Source of the DNA: Streptomyces erythrochromogenes
GTDB lineage: Bacteria; Actinomycetota; Actinomycetes; Streptomycetales; Streptomycetaceae
Direction: 5' to 3'
DNA: 64,000 nucleotides
NCBI RefSeq assembly: GCF_036170895.1
Contig: NZ_CP108036.1
Coordinates: 5,263,501-5,327,500, forward strand
The notes under the pieces were generated by a model. That model saw only the letters and a program-made list of their open reading frames with translations, had not been told where the DNA came from and made no database searches. Positions 16,932 through 26,253 of this stretch are shown here, piece by piece. The position numbers and the translations under genes are program-made. Positions within the stretch are counted from its first letter, which is position 1. Every line of letters begins with the position of its first letter.

Positions 16932-17029
16932 CCGGGTGTTAAGTCGATTGTGCGGTTGTGCCCTCGTGTAAAGGGTAGATAAATGCTGCTGGGACGCAGT
17001 AAACAACTGCAGATCGAAGGGAGCCCGCC

Positions 17030-17599
17030 GTGGACAATGGTGTCTCTGCGGGAAGCACGGCCTCGACTTCGACCCTCGGGAACATCGCCCTGGGTCTCAC
17101 CCTTCTCGCATTCGGTATCGGCCACACCGGCGTGATCGACGGCGTGTCCGCTGCCAGCTCCGTGTCGCTCGCCACCTACGTCGGCGGTCTGGCCCTGTTC
17201 GTGCTCGGACTCCTGGAGTTCCGCGGCGGCAACGGCTTCAACGGCACGGCGTTCGCGGGCCTCGGAGCCTTCTGGTTCACCTGGGCCGCGGGAGCCGACG
17301 GAAAGGTTTCGGCAGACGCCGCCGGAACGTTCCTCGTCCTGTTCGCCCTCCTCGGCATCACCCTCACCGTGGGTGCCGCGAGCGGCCTCTTCGGACAGGG
17401 CGTGTACGGCCTGTTCACCCTCTCCCTGCTGCTCCTGGCGATAGGTGCCTTCGCCGACAACAGCATGCTGGCCAAGGTGGCGGGCTGGGCGGCCGCGGTC
17501 GGCGGACTGCTGGCCTGGTACGGGGCCACCGCGGCCCTGGCGCACTGGCCGATGGCCTTCGGCAAGGCCGGGCGCAGCGGCGCGGTCGCGGCGAGCTGA
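17030..17599 (+). CDS. GPR1/FUN34/YaaH (SatP)-family acetate/succinate transporter
   Basis: A 189-residue protein with six hydrophobic helices, starting with GTG after GAAGGGAG. The helix pattern (NIALGLTLLAFGIGHTG; FVLGLLEFRGGNGFNGTAFA; GAFWFTWAAG) is that of the acetate uptake transporter family. The NPAPLGL signature near the N-terminus of the family is not clear (here STLGNIALGL), so transport activity is assumed rather than shown. A strong terminator follows. Confidence 0.85.
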   Translation: MDNGVSAGSTASTSTLGNIALGLTLLAFGIGHTGVIDGVSAASSVSLATYVGGLALFVLGLLEFRGGNGFNGTAFAGLGAFWFTWAAGADGKVSADAAGTFLVLFALLGITLTVGAASGLFGQGVYGLFTLSLLLLAIGAFADNSMLAKVAGWAAAVGGLLAWYGATAALAHWPMAFGKAGRSGAVAAS

Positions 17600-17611
17600 G
17601 CACGAAACGCA

Positions 17612-17644
17612 AGAGCCCCCGTGCGCGGTGCGCACGGGGGCTCT
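17612..17644. terminator. Bidirectional terminator between transporter and glmS
   Basis: AGAGCCCCCGTGCG (17612-17625) pairs with CGCACGGGGGCTCT (17631-17644), a perfect 14-bp stem with a 5-base loop between convergent genes. Confidence 0.88.
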
Positions 17645-17671
17645 CGTGTGTCCGGTGACAGCCCGGGGCTG

Positions 17672-19489
17672 CTACTCGACGGTGACCGACTTCGCCAGGT
17701 TGCGCGGCTTGTCGATGTCCCGGCCCATGGCCAGGGCCGTGTGGTACGCCAGCAGCTGGAGCGGGATGCCCATGAGGATCGGGTCCAGCTCGTCCTCGTT
17801 CTTCGGGACCACGATGGTGTGGTCCGCCTTCTCCTGCTCGCGGTGGGCGACGGCGAGGATCCGGCCGCTGCGGGCCTTGATCTCCTCCAGCGCCGCGCGG
17901 TTCTTCTCCAGCAGGTCGTCGTCCGGGACGATCGCGACGGTCGGCAGCGAGGGCTCGATCAGGGCCAGCGGGCCGTGCTTGAGCTCGGAGGCCGGGTAGG
18001 CCTCGGCGTGGATGTAGGAGATCTCCTTCAGCTTGAGGGAGGCCTCCAGCGCCACGGGGTAGCCGCGGACCCGGCCGATGAACATCATCGACTTGGCCTC
18101 GGCGAACTCGGCCGCGAGCTTCTTGATGTCCTCTTCGCCGTCGAGGATCTCCTGGATCTGCGCGGGCAGCTTGCGCAGGCCCTCGATGATCCGCTTGCCG
18201 TCGGTGACCGAGAGGTCCCGGATGCGGCCCAGGTGCACGGCGAGCAGCGCGAAGGCCACGACCGTGTTGGTGAAGCACTTGGTGGAGACGACGCAGACCT
18301 CGGGGCCGGCGTGCACGTACACGCCGCCGTCGGCCTCGCGGGCGATCGCGGAGCCGACCACGTTGACGACGCCGAGGACGCGGGCGCCCTTGCGCTTGAG
18401 CTCCTGCACGGCCGCGAGCACGTCGTAGGTCTCACCCGACTGGGAGACCGCGATGTAGAGGGTGTCGGGGTCCACGACCGGGTTGCGGTAGCGGAACTCC
18501 GAGGCCGGCTCGGCGTCCGCGGGGATGCGGGCCATGCCCTCGATGAGGCCGGCGCCGATCAGGCCCGCGTGGTACGAGGTGCCGCAGCCGAGGATCTTGA
18601 CCCGGCGGATGCCGCGCGCCTCGCGCGGGTCCAGGTTCAGGCCGCCCAGGTGGACCGTGTTGAAGCGGTCGTCGATCCGGCCGCGCAGCACGCGGTCGAC
18701 CGCGTCGGGCTGCTCGGAGATCTCCTTGTGCATGTAGGTGTCGTGGCCGCCCATGTCGAAGGAGGCGGCCTCCCACTCCACGGTCTCCGGGGTGGCGTTC
18801 GTCGACGTGCCGCTCGTGGTGTACGTGCGGAAGTCGTCGGCCTTGAGGGTGGCCATCTCGCCGTCGTTCAGGGTGACGACCTGGCGGGTGTGGGCGATCA
18901 GCGCGGCGACGTCGGAGGCGACGAGCATCTCCTTCTCGCCGATGCCGAGGATGACCGGCGAGCCGTTGCGGGCGACGACGATGCGGTCGGTGAAGTCGGC
19001 GTGCATCACGGCGATGCCGTACGTGCCGTCGATCGCCTTGACCGCCTCGCGGACCTTCTCCTCCAGGGTGTCGGCCTGGGAGCGGGCGATCAGGTGGGTG
19101 ATGACCTCGGTGTCGGTCTCGGAGGCGAAGACGACGCCTTCGGCCTCCAGCTTGACGCGGAGCTCGGCGGCGTTGTCGACGATGCCGTTGTGGACGACGG
19201 CGACCTTGTTCTCCGGGTCCAGGTGCGGGTGGGAGTTGACGTCGCTCGGTGCGCCGTGCGTGGCCCAGCGGGTGTGGGCGATGCCGGTGGTGCCGGCGAA
19301 GCGCTTCGGGACCCGGGCCTCCAGGTCGCGGACGCGGCCCTTGGCCTTGACCATCTTGAGCGCGCCGGCCTTCGGGCTGTTCACGACGATGCCCGCGGAG
19401 TCGTACCCGCGGTACTCCAGCCGTGCCAGGCCCTCCAGCAGCAGCGGTGCCACGTCACGCTTTCCGATGTAACCGACGATTCCGCACAT
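17672..19489 (-). CDS. glmS: Glutamine-fructose-6-phosphate aminotransferase (isomerizing)
   Basis: A 605-residue enzyme making glucosamine-6-phosphate from fructose-6-phosphate and glutamine, the entry to amino-sugar and peptidoglycan synthesis. Cys2 of MCGIVGYIGKRD is the glutaminase nucleophile; HTRWATHGAPS and the later SIS-domain stretches (GCGTSYHAGLIGAG; SQSGETYDVLAA) and the C-terminal NLAKSVTVE are typical. GGAGGGG precedes the ATG. A GH20 hexosaminidase nearby would feed amino sugars into the same pool. Confidence 0.97.
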   Translation of the reverse strand: MCGIVGYIGKRDVAPLLLEGLARLEYRGYDSAGIVVNSPKAGALKMVKAKGRVRDLEARVPKRFAGTTGIAHTRWATHGAPSDVNSHPHLDPENKVAVVHNGIVDNAAELRVKLEAEGVVFASETDTEVITHLIARSQADTLEEKVREAVKAIDGTYGIAVMHADFTDRIVVARNGSPVILGIGEKEMLVASDVAALIAHTRQVVTLNDGEMATLKADDFRTYTTSGTSTNATPETVEWEAASFDMGGHDTYMHKEISEQPDAVDRVLRGRIDDRFNTVHLGGLNLDPREARGIRRVKILGCGTSYHAGLIGAGLIEGMARIPADAEPASEFRYRNPVVDPDTLYIAVSQSGETYDVLAAVQELKRKGARVLGVVNVVGSAIAREADGGVYVHAGPEVCVVSTKCFTNTVVAFALLAVHLGRIRDLSVTDGKRIIEGLRKLPAQIQEILDGEEDIKKLAAEFAEAKSMMFIGRVRGYPVALEASLKLKEISYIHAEAYPASELKHGPLALIEPSLPTVAIVPDDDLLEKNRAALEEIKARSGRILAVAHREQEKADHTIVVPKNEDELDPILMGIPLQLLAYHTALAMGRDIDKPRNLAKSVTVE

Positions 19490-19559
19490 ACGGTCTTACC
19501 CCTCCTGAAGTTCGGTTCGTTACCCGTCATCCGCCCGCGGCCGCTCCTGCGGCGGCCGG

Positions 19560-19865
19560 TCAGCCGTAGACGATGCGGCGCAGCTGCCGGAGCGAGAGCT
19601 CCGGAGGCGCCACCGCGCGGTGCGGCAGCTCGGCCGCGATCCGCTCGAAGATCTCCGCGTTCACGGCTCCGCCGGCCTGCAGTTCGCGGTGGCGGCGGCG
19701 GACGAAGTCCTCCGTCGTCTCGTCGAAGTAGGCGAGCACGTCGAGGACCACCCGGGCCGCTTCGCCCCGCTGCAGCGAGGTGCTGCGCACCAGGTGTTCG
19801 ACGAGATCGTCATAGGACGGGCGGCGGTCGAGCACCCGTAGATACTGACGTCTCCAGCCGTCCAA
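19560..19865 (-). CDS. Conserved small hypothetical protein
   Basis: A predicted 101-residue soluble, charged helical protein (MDGWRRQYLRVLDRRPSYDD at the start, ending RQLRRIVYG). The frame stays open up to an ATG at 19928, but the extra 21 codons lie across a perfect terminator hairpin of the upstream gene, so I prefer the TTG at 19865; GTG at 19835 is also possible. It lies 70 bp upstream of glmS on the same strand, so co-transcription is possible. I do not recognise its function. Confidence 0.6.
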   Translation of the reverse strand: MDGWRRQYLRVLDRRPSYDDLVEHLVRSTSLQRGEAARVVLDVLAYFDETTEDFVRRRHRELQAGGAVNAEIFERIAAELPHRAVAPPELSLRQLRRIVYG

Positions 19866-19870
19866 CGCAA

Positions 19871-19898
19871 AGATCCTGCCCGATTCCGGGCAGGATCT
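19871..19898 (-). terminator. Terminator of the DUF4429 gene
   Basis: AGATCCTGCCCG-ATTC-CGGGCAGGATCT is a perfect 12-bp stem with a tetraloop, 34 bp after the DUF4429 stop on the minus strand. Confidence 0.85.
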
Positions 19899-19932
19899 CT
19901 CTGGTCTGGACCAGCGGAATGGATGCATCCGG

Positions 19933-20820
19933 TCAGAATCTGCGCAAAACGGACTGCTTCGCTGCGGCGAACTCGTCGGCCGTGAGGACTCCCGTCTGGT
20001 GCAGCTCCCCCAGCTCCCGCAGCCGCCGCAGCAGGGCGTCGTGGTCCTCCGCCGCGCCGCCGGCCGGCGCGGCGAGCTCCTTCGGCGGGGCGTCCTCGAG
20101 GGCCCGCTCCTGCGCCGGCGCGGCCGGGTGCGGCAGCCGCAGCGCCACCGCCGCGGCGACCAGCGCCATCAGCGGGTCCTTCTTGAAGCCGAACAGCTCC
20201 ACCGTGTAGGGGTCGTACTTGGGCGCGGCGGGCTGCGCGGCGCCGGTCAGGCTGAAGCGGAGCCAGCCGTTCTCCAGCCCCTTCGCCGGGGCCCACTCCA
20301 CCGTCCGCAGATCCGTCACCCGGAACTCGCGCGGCCCCCCGGAGCGCTTGGCCTCCTCGGTCGTCCAGTTCCACTCCAGCGCGATCCGGTCGCCGTCGAA
20401 GGTGACGGTCCCGTCGCCCGCGCCCACCGCCATCGGCACGGCGGGGCCGGGCAGCAGGTAGGTCTCCGAGGGACCGGGATCCACCTGCTCCAGCAGCAGC
20501 GCGTTGCGCACCGCGTCCACGAAGTACTCCGCGACCCCCGTGCGGTCCGGCTCCACGCTCAGCCGGTACGGATCGGAGGCCTCCGGCAGCCGACCGCCCG
20601 TCACCTGCGTCAGCGGGTCGGCCCCCTCGCGCAGCCGGAGCCGCAGCCGCCCGGCCTTGCGGCCCGGCTCGTAACTGACCCCCGCGAGCGCGCGCAACGG
20701 CACGACCACCTCGCCCAGGGTCTGCCGCAGCAGACCCACCCCCTTGTCGCGGCCGGGCACGATGCGCACCGCGTCGCCGTCGAACGTCCAGGTTCCGTCC
20801 TTCTGGATGATTTCCGCCAT
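19933..20820 (-). CDS. DUF4429 and SHOCT domain protein
   Basis: A 295-residue protein. Two copies of a DUF4429-type beta-rich module are seen: DGTWTFDGDAVRIVPGRDKG at the start and GDGTVTFDGDRIALEWNW at about residue 135. The last about 35 residues (RLRELGELHQTGVLTADEFA) are a SHOCT domain, a short oligomerisation motif. The chosen ATG starts exactly at the first repeat. It is divergent from the GH20 gene across 52 bp. Function unknown; such proteins are common in actinobacteria. Confidence 0.88.
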   Translation of the reverse strand: MAEIIQKDGTWTFDGDAVRIVPGRDKGVGLLRQTLGEVVVPLRALAGVSYEPGRKAGRLRLRLREGADPLTQVTGGRLPEASDPYRLSVEPDRTGVAEYFVDAVRNALLLEQVDPGPSETYLLPGPAVPMAVGAGDGTVTFDGDRIALEWNWTTEEAKRSGGPREFRVTDLRTVEWAPAKGLENGWLRFSLTGAAQPAAPKYDPYTVELFGFKKDPLMALVAAAVALRLPHPAAPAQERALEDAPPKELAAPAGGAAEDHDALLRRLRELGELHQTGVLTADEFAAAKQSVLRRF

Positions 20821-20872
20821 TCGGCGATTCTCCCACCGCACGCGACGGGCCAGTTGGCCTATACCTGGGCAC

Positions 20873-22453
20873 ATGAGAGTCCTGCGACGCGCGCTCGGCA
20901 CCCTCCTCGTCCTCGGTGCCGTCTCCTGCACCGCCGCCCACGGCGACGACGCGAGCGCCGGTGACGACCCGCCCGCGGCCCTCGCCCCCTTCGAACGGCT
21001 CCTGCCGGCGCCGGTCTCCGCGCGGGCCGCGGGCCCCGGCTACTCCTTCGGGCCGGGCACGGTCGTGCGTACGGGGCCGGGCGCGGGCGAGGAGGTCCGC
21101 CGGGTCGGCGAGCTCCTCGCGGAGCAGCTGCGCGGCCCGAGCGGGCTGCCGCTGCCGGTGGTCGAGGGGGTGCGGGGGGACGGGATCCGGCTCAGGATCG
21201 ACGCGGGGGCCGAGGGGGGCGGGGAGGAGGGGTACCGGCTGACGTCCGGGCCGAGCGGGGTCGACCTCGTCGCGCGGACCCCGGCCGGCCTCTTCCGCGC
21301 GGGGCAGACCCTGCGCCAGCTGGTGCCCGTGGCCGGGCCCGGGACGGTACCGGGCGGCACGGTCACCGACCGGCCGCGCTTCGCCTACCGGGGGGCCATG
21401 GTCGACATCGCACGGCACTTCTTCACGGTGGAACAGGTGAAGCGGTACGTGGACCAGCTCGCCCAGTACAAGATCAACACGCTCCACCTGCACCTCACCG
21501 ACGACCAGGGGTGGCGCCTGGCGATCGACTCCTGGCCGCGCCTGGCGCAGTACGGGGGTGCCGGCGAGGTCGGCGGCGGGCCCGGCGGCCACTGGACGAA
21601 GGACGAGTACCGCGAGCTGGTCGCGTACGCGGGCGAGCGGTACGTGGACGTGGTACCCGAGATCGACATGCCGGGGCACACCAACGCGGCGCTCGCCTCC
21701 TACGCCGAGCTGAACTGCGACGGGAAGGCGCCGCCCCGGTACACCGGGATCAAGGTCGGCTTCAGCTCGCTGTGCGTGGCGAAGGAGCGGACGTACGAGT
21801 TCGTCGACGAGGTGCTCGGCGAGCTGGCGGAGCTCACGCCCGGCCGCTACCTGCACATCGGCGGCGACGAGGCGCACGCGACGCCGGCGGCGGACTACGC
21901 CGCCTTCATGGACCGGGCGCAGGAGGTGGTGGGCCGCCACGGGAAGACGGTGGTGGCCTGGCACCAGCTGGCGTCGGCGCGGCCGGCGGCGGGCGCGGTC
22001 CTGCAGTACTGGGGCCACGACAAGACCTCGGCCGCGGACCGGTCGGCGGTGGCGGCGGCCGCGAAGGCCGGGCACCCGCTGATCCTGTCCCCGGCGGACC
22101 GGGTGTACCTGGACATGAAGTACGAGGCGGCGACGAAGCCGGGGCTGTCGTGGGCGGGCCACGTCCCCGTGGCGCGGTCGTACTCCTGGAACCCGGGGGC
22201 CTATCTGGCCGGGGTGCCGGAGTCCGCGGTGCTCGGGGTGGAGGCCCCGCTGTGGACGGAGAACGTCGCGACGCGGGCCGAGTGGGAGCTGATGGCGTTC
22301 CCGCGGGTGCTGGGCCTGGCGGAGCTGGGCTGGTCCCCGGCGGCCGCCCTCGACTGGACCGCGTACGGCCGACGCCTCGCCGCACAGGCCCCCCGCCTGG
22401 ACGCCCAGGGCATCGGCTACTTCCGGGCCCCTGACGTCCCGTGGGCGCGCTGA
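20873..22453 (+). CDS. Beta-N-acetylhexosaminidase lipoprotein, GH20
   Basis: A 526-residue secreted enzyme. The signal peptide MRVLRRALGTLLVLGAVSC ends in a lipobox (AVSC), so it is membrane-anchored. An N-terminal GH20b-like domain precedes the TIM-barrel catalytic domain with YRGAMVDIARHFF, NTLHLHLTDDQGWRL and the catalytic Asp-Glu pair in HIGGDEAHAT. It removes terminal GlcNAc from chitin or peptidoglycan fragments outside the cell. In S. coelicolor the gene next to desD has the same role, as I recall. Confidence 0.93.
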   Translation: MRVLRRALGTLLVLGAVSCTAAHGDDASAGDDPPAALAPFERLLPAPVSARAAGPGYSFGPGTVVRTGPGAGEEVRRVGELLAEQLRGPSGLPLPVVEGVRGDGIRLRIDAGAEGGGEEGYRLTSGPSGVDLVARTPAGLFRAGQTLRQLVPVAGPGTVPGGTVTDRPRFAYRGAMVDIARHFFTVEQVKRYVDQLAQYKINTLHLHLTDDQGWRLAIDSWPRLAQYGGAGEVGGGPGGHWTKDEYRELVAYAGERYVDVVPEIDMPGHTNAALASYAELNCDGKAPPRYTGIKVGFSSLCVAKERTYEFVDEVLGELAELTPGRYLHIGGDEAHATPAADYAAFMDRAQEVVGRHGKTVVAWHQLASARPAAGAVLQYWGHDKTSAADRSAVAAAAKAGHPLILSPADRVYLDMKYEAATKPGLSWAGHVPVARSYSWNPGAYLAGVPESAVLGVEAPLWTENVATRAEWELMAFPRVLGLAELGWSPAAALDWTAYGRRLAAQAPRLDAQGIGYFRAPDVPWAR

Positions 22454-22482
22454 CCGGGAGGCCGTCGCCCGGACATGGCGAG

Positions 22483-22524
22483 GGCGTGACCGCGAACAGG
22501 GCCATCTGACTTCGCGGTCACGCC
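22483..22524. terminator. Terminator between convergent GH20 and desD genes
   Basis: GGCGTGACCGCGAA (22483-22496) pairs with TTCGCGGTCACGCC (22511-22524), a perfect 14-bp stem with a 14-base loop. Confidence 0.82.
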
Positions 22525-22589
22525 GTCACGCTGTCGCGGCGGGGGGAGGTGTCGAGGGACCGTATCGACATCTCCCCCCGCCCCATGTT

Positions 22590-24371
22590 TCACCGCCGGG
22601 CGAAGGCCGCGACGGGGTTCTTGAGGTTGCCGATCAGCTGGAGCGCGGCCGACGGGTCGGAGAGGTCGACCATCTGCTTGTTGTTGCGCAGCTGGAGGCG
22701 GTTGAGGCAGGACAGCTGGAACTCCTCCGCGAAGAAGTCGTAGCGCTCGAACTTCTCCGTGAGGGCCGGCATGGAGTCCTGGTAGTCGTGGGCGCAGTCG
22801 GCCACGGCCTGCCAGAAGGTGTCCTCGGTGCAGATGCCCTCCGTGACGAGGATGGAGGACAGGAAGCGGAAGAAGCAGTCGAAGACGTCCGTGAAGATCG
22901 ACAGCAGCTTCATGTCCTCGGGGACGTCCGCGCGGATCCGCTCGACCGCGGGCGGCAGCACCGCGTCCGCGTCCATGATGACGATCTCCTCGGCGATGTC
23001 CTTGAAGATCGCACGCTGGACGACGCCGTCCTTGATGACCAGGATGGTGTTCTCGCCGTGCGGCATGTACGCGAGGTCGTACTGGTAGAAGCAGTGCACC
23101 AGTGGCAGCAGGTAGGCGCGCAGGTAGGGCTTCAGCCACTCGGCCGGGGTGAGGCCGGACTCCTCGATCAGGGCGCCGACGAACGACTTGCCCTCGGCGT
23201 CCACGTGGAGGAGCGAGGCCATGGTGGCCAGGCGCTCGCCGTCCCCGAGGGAGTTCACCGGGGACTCGCGCCACAGGGCCGCCAGCATCTTGCGGTACGG
23301 CGAGTAGCGGTCGGTGGCGCGCTCGTACTGCAGGTGCCGGTAGCCGATGGCCGCGCGCTCGCGGATGATCGAGAAGTCGACGGACTGCAGGACCTCGTCG
23401 GACTCGATCAGCTGGTGCAGCCAGTCGTTGATGGCGGGGGTGGCCTCCATGTAGGCGGCCGAGAGGCCCCGCATGAAGCCCATGTTCAGGACGGAGATGG
23501 CCGTCTTGACGTAGTGCTTCGTCGGGGTGGTGGTGTTGAAGAACGTACGGATCGACTGCTGCGGGAGGTAGGCGTCCTCGCCCTCGCCGAGCAGCACCAG
23601 GCGGCGGCCCGCGATCTCCGCGGCGAAGGTGACCGTGGTCTTGTTCCACCACTGCCAGGGGTGGACCGGGAAGAGCAGGTAGTCCGCCGGGTCCAGGTCC
23701 AGGGTGCGCAGTTTCGCGGCGAACAGGTCGACCGCCGCGTCGCCCAGCTCGGCGCGCATGAAGCTGTCGTGCTCCAGGCCGGCGCCCGCCGTGAAGGTGG
23801 CGACGTCCTTGTGCGCGGCCGCCCAGATCAGGTGGACCGGGCTCGCGGCCTCCGGGGCGTACGCGTGGTACTCGTGCACGCCGAAGCCGAGTCGGCCGTT
23901 GTTGGCGACGAAGCAGGGGTGGCCCTCGGTCATGCCGGTCTCGATGTCCTGGAAGGAGGACTTCGCCAGCACGTCGGCGGGGATCTGCGGCTTGGTGTAC
24001 TTGAAGGCCGAACCGGCCAGGGTGGAGGAGATCTCCTCCAGGTAGACCGGCAGGACCTCCGCGCTCAGCCCCAGGGTCTGCTGGAACTCGATGTGGAAGT
24101 CGAGGGCGTCCAGCGGCAGGGACTGCCCGTCCCGCAGCCGGGTGATGGTGACCTCGTCCACCGACCAGTGGTCCAGGACCTGGCGGGCGGCGTCGAAGCG
24201 GTACTCCACCGTGCCGTCGTCGGAGACGACCGAGTAGCGGTCGCCGCCGAGGGAGACGGGGGTCAGCAGGCGCTCGTGCGCGAACTCGGCGATGGCCTTG
24301 CGGACCAGGGCGCGGTTGGCGCGGTCCCACAGCTCGGGGGAGAGGTGGGAGACGGCGTCGGAGAGGCTCAT
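22590..24371 (-). CDS. desD: Desferrioxamine synthetase DesD (IucA/IucC family)
   Basis: A 593-residue NRPS-independent siderophore synthetase. It joins N-hydroxy-N-succinyl-cadaverine units and closes the ring to desferrioxamine E, using ATP. Family motifs are seen at EGHPCFVANNGRLGFGVHEY, VHPWQWWNK and the C-terminal FhuF-like LAYMPHGENTILVIKDG. Its ATG overlaps the desC stop (ATGA). It is the last gene of desABCD and ends before a bidirectional terminator. Confidence 0.97.
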   Translation of the reverse strand: MSLSDAVSHLSPELWDRANRALVRKAIAEFAHERLLTPVSLGGDRYSVVSDDGTVEYRFDAARQVLDHWSVDEVTITRLRDGQSLPLDALDFHIEFQQTLGLSAEVLPVYLEEISSTLAGSAFKYTKPQIPADVLAKSSFQDIETGMTEGHPCFVANNGRLGFGVHEYHAYAPEAASPVHLIWAAAHKDVATFTAGAGLEHDSFMRAELGDAAVDLFAAKLRTLDLDPADYLLFPVHPWQWWNKTTVTFAAEIAGRRLVLLGEGEDAYLPQQSIRTFFNTTTPTKHYVKTAISVLNMGFMRGLSAAYMEATPAINDWLHQLIESDEVLQSVDFSIIRERAAIGYRHLQYERATDRYSPYRKMLAALWRESPVNSLGDGERLATMASLLHVDAEGKSFVGALIEESGLTPAEWLKPYLRAYLLPLVHCFYQYDLAYMPHGENTILVIKDGVVQRAIFKDIAEEIVIMDADAVLPPAVERIRADVPEDMKLLSIFTDVFDCFFRFLSSILVTEGICTEDTFWQAVADCAHDYQDSMPALTEKFERYDFFAEEFQLSCLNRLQLRNNKQMVDLSDPSAALQLIGNLKNPVAAFARR

Positions 24372-24955
24372 ATCGACACCCCCTGGGCGATGCCGGTGGC
24401 GGCCTCGAACTGCTCGCGGGTGCAGAAGCTCAGCAGCGCTTCCTTCTCCGGCTTGGTGACCTGGCGCTCCGGCAGGAAGCCGACGGCCTCGTTGAGGGCG
24501 TGCACGGCGGTGTTGGCGACGTCCGGCTCGACCACGACGCGGACGGTGGCCGGGTCGGCGAAGATCGCGGCCATGACGGTCGTGATGACCGCGCGGGTGA
24601 ACCCGTGCAGCGGCTGGTCGCTGGGCGCGACCAGGAAGTGCATGCCGACGTCGCCGGGCTGGGCGTCGTACAGGCCGACCAGCTCCAGCTCGCTCGGGTC
24701 GTAGGTCTCCATCAGGAAGGCCGGGCGGCCCTCGTGCAGGCCGATGTAGGCCTGGTGGTGCTCGTGGGCCGTGATGCGCATGTACTCGCGCTCGACGTCC
24801 GGCAGCGAGGCGTCCTGCATCATCCAGAACGAGGCCTTGGGGTGCGTGACCCAGCCGTGGAGCAGCTCCGCGTCGGCGAAGGGGTCCAGCGGGCGGATCG
24901 CGAAGTCCCCGAGGACCGAGTCCGTCCGGGAGTAGAGGGTGTCGGTGGTGCTCAT
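24368..24955 (-). CDS. desC: Desferrioxamine acyltransferase DesC
   Basis: A 195-residue GNAT-fold N-acyltransferase that transfers succinyl or acetyl from CoA to N-hydroxycadaverine. The siderophore-acyltransferase (RhbD/IucB-like) pattern includes [31 protein letters not shown] and [20 protein letters not shown]. It overlaps desB and desD by four bases each, so the whole unit is coupled. Confidence 0.96.
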   Translation of the reverse strand: MSTTDTLYSRTDSVLGDFAIRPLDPFADAELLHGWVTHPKASFWMMQDASLPDVEREYMRITAHEHHQAYIGLHEGRPAFLMETYDPSELELVGLYDAQPGDVGMHFLVAPSDQPLHGFTRAVITTVMAAIFADPATVRVVVEPDVANTAVHALNEAVGFLPERQVTKPEKEALLSFCTREQFEAATGIAQGVSI

Positions 24956-26253
24956 GCGTGGGTGCCTTCCGGGGCGGCGAACTGCTGGAACGCGATGGAC
25001 TTCTCGACCTTGTAGTACTCGCGGCCGAGCAGCTCACTGACGATGTACGCGTTGCGGTACGCGGCCATGCCCAGGTCGGGGGAGGTCAGGGAGTGGTTGT
25101 GGGTGGTGCCGTTCTGGAGGTACACCCCGCGGCCCGTGGTGTCGACGCTGTAGTTGCGGGCGGCGTCGAGGCGGCCGCGGCCGTCGAAGTTGAGGCGGTC
25201 GCGCACCGGGTCGAGGAAGTCCGGGGTCCGGTACTTGTAGCCGGTGGCCAGGACCAGGCCCTCGGTGGTGAGGGAGAAGTCCCGCTCCTGCTCCTCCTGG
25301 CGCAGCCCCAGGGTGTAGGTGCCCGTGGTGGTGTCGTACGCCGTGCTGTTCAGCGAGGTGTTGGTCAGCAGGGTCGTCGGCACGGCGCCCGGCATGGAGA
25401 TCCTCTTCTGGTAGAGCAGGTCGAAGATGGCGTTGATCAGGTCGCCGTCGATGCCCTTGAAGAGGTTCTTCTGCTGGGTCTCCAGCCGGTAGCGGGTGTC
25501 CTCCGGGAGGGCGTGGAAGTAGTCCACGTACTCGGGGGAGGTCATCTCCAGCGTCAGCTTCGTGTACTCCAGCGGGAAGAAGCGCGGGGAGCGCGTGACC
25601 CAGTTGAGCTGGTAGCCGTACACGTCGATCTCGGCGAGGAGGTCGTAGTAGAGCTCCGCGGCGCTCTGGCCGGAGCCGATCAGGGTGATGGACTTCTTCT
25701 TCTGCAGCTCCGCCTTGTTCGGCATGTAGGCGGAGTTGTGCAGGAAGTCGCCGCCGAGGCCGGCGCAGGCCTCCGGGACGTGCGGCGAGGTGCCGGTGCC
25801 CAGGACCAGGCGGCGGGCGCGGTGGGTCTCGCCCTTGTCGGTGCGGACCTCGTAGACGCCGGCCCGCTCGTCGTAGGTGACCTCGGTGACGGAGGTCGAG
25901 TACAGGACGTTGTCGAGGCGGTCGGCGGCCCAGCGGCAGTAGTCGTTGTACTCGGCGCGCAGCGGGTAGAAGTTCTCCCGGATGTAGAAGGAGTACAGCC
26001 GGTCCTGGTCCTTCAGGTAGTTCAGGAAGGAGAACGGCGACGTCGGGTCGGCGAGGGTGACCAGGTCCGACATGAAGGGCGTCTGCAGGTGTGCGCCGTC
26101 CAGGAACATCCCCGCGTGCCACTCGAAGTGCGGCTTCGACTCGATGAACAGGCCGCTCAGCTCGTCGATCGGCGCGGTCAGGCACGCCAGTCCCAGGTTG
26201 AAGGGACCGAGGCCGATGCCGATGAAGTCGTGGGGCTCAGTGGTGGACGGCAA
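24952..26253 (-). CDS. desB: Cadaverine N-monooxygenase DesB
   Basis: A 433-residue flavin-dependent N-hydroxylase of the lysine/ornithine monooxygenase family. The FAD motif [18 protein letters not shown] is at the start, the NADPH motif [18 protein letters not shown] in the middle, and the ATGY motif ([14 protein letters not shown]) near the end. It begins with TTG, with GGGAG 7 bases upstream, and overlaps the end of desA by 17 bp. Confidence 0.96.
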   Translation of the reverse strand: MPSTTEPHDFIGIGLGPFNLGLACLTAPIDELSGLFIESKPHFEWHAGMFLDGAHLQTPFMSDLVTLADPTSPFSFLNYLKDQDRLYSFYIRENFYPLRAEYNDYCRWAADRLDNVLYSTSVTEVTYDERAGVYEVRTDKGETHRARRLVLGTGTSPHVPEACAGLGGDFLHNSAYMPNKAELQKKKSITLIGSGQSAAELYYDLLAEIDVYGYQLNWVTRSPRFFPLEYTKLTLEMTSPEYVDYFHALPEDTRYRLETQQKNLFKGIDGDLINAIFDLLYQKRISMPGAVPTTLLTNTSLNSTAYDTTTGTYTLGLRQEEQERDFSLTTEGLVLATGYKYRTPDFLDPVRDRLNFDGRGRLDAARNYSVDTTGRGVYLQNGTTHNHSLTSPDLGMAAYRNAYIVSELLGREYYKVEKSIAFQQFAAPEGTHA

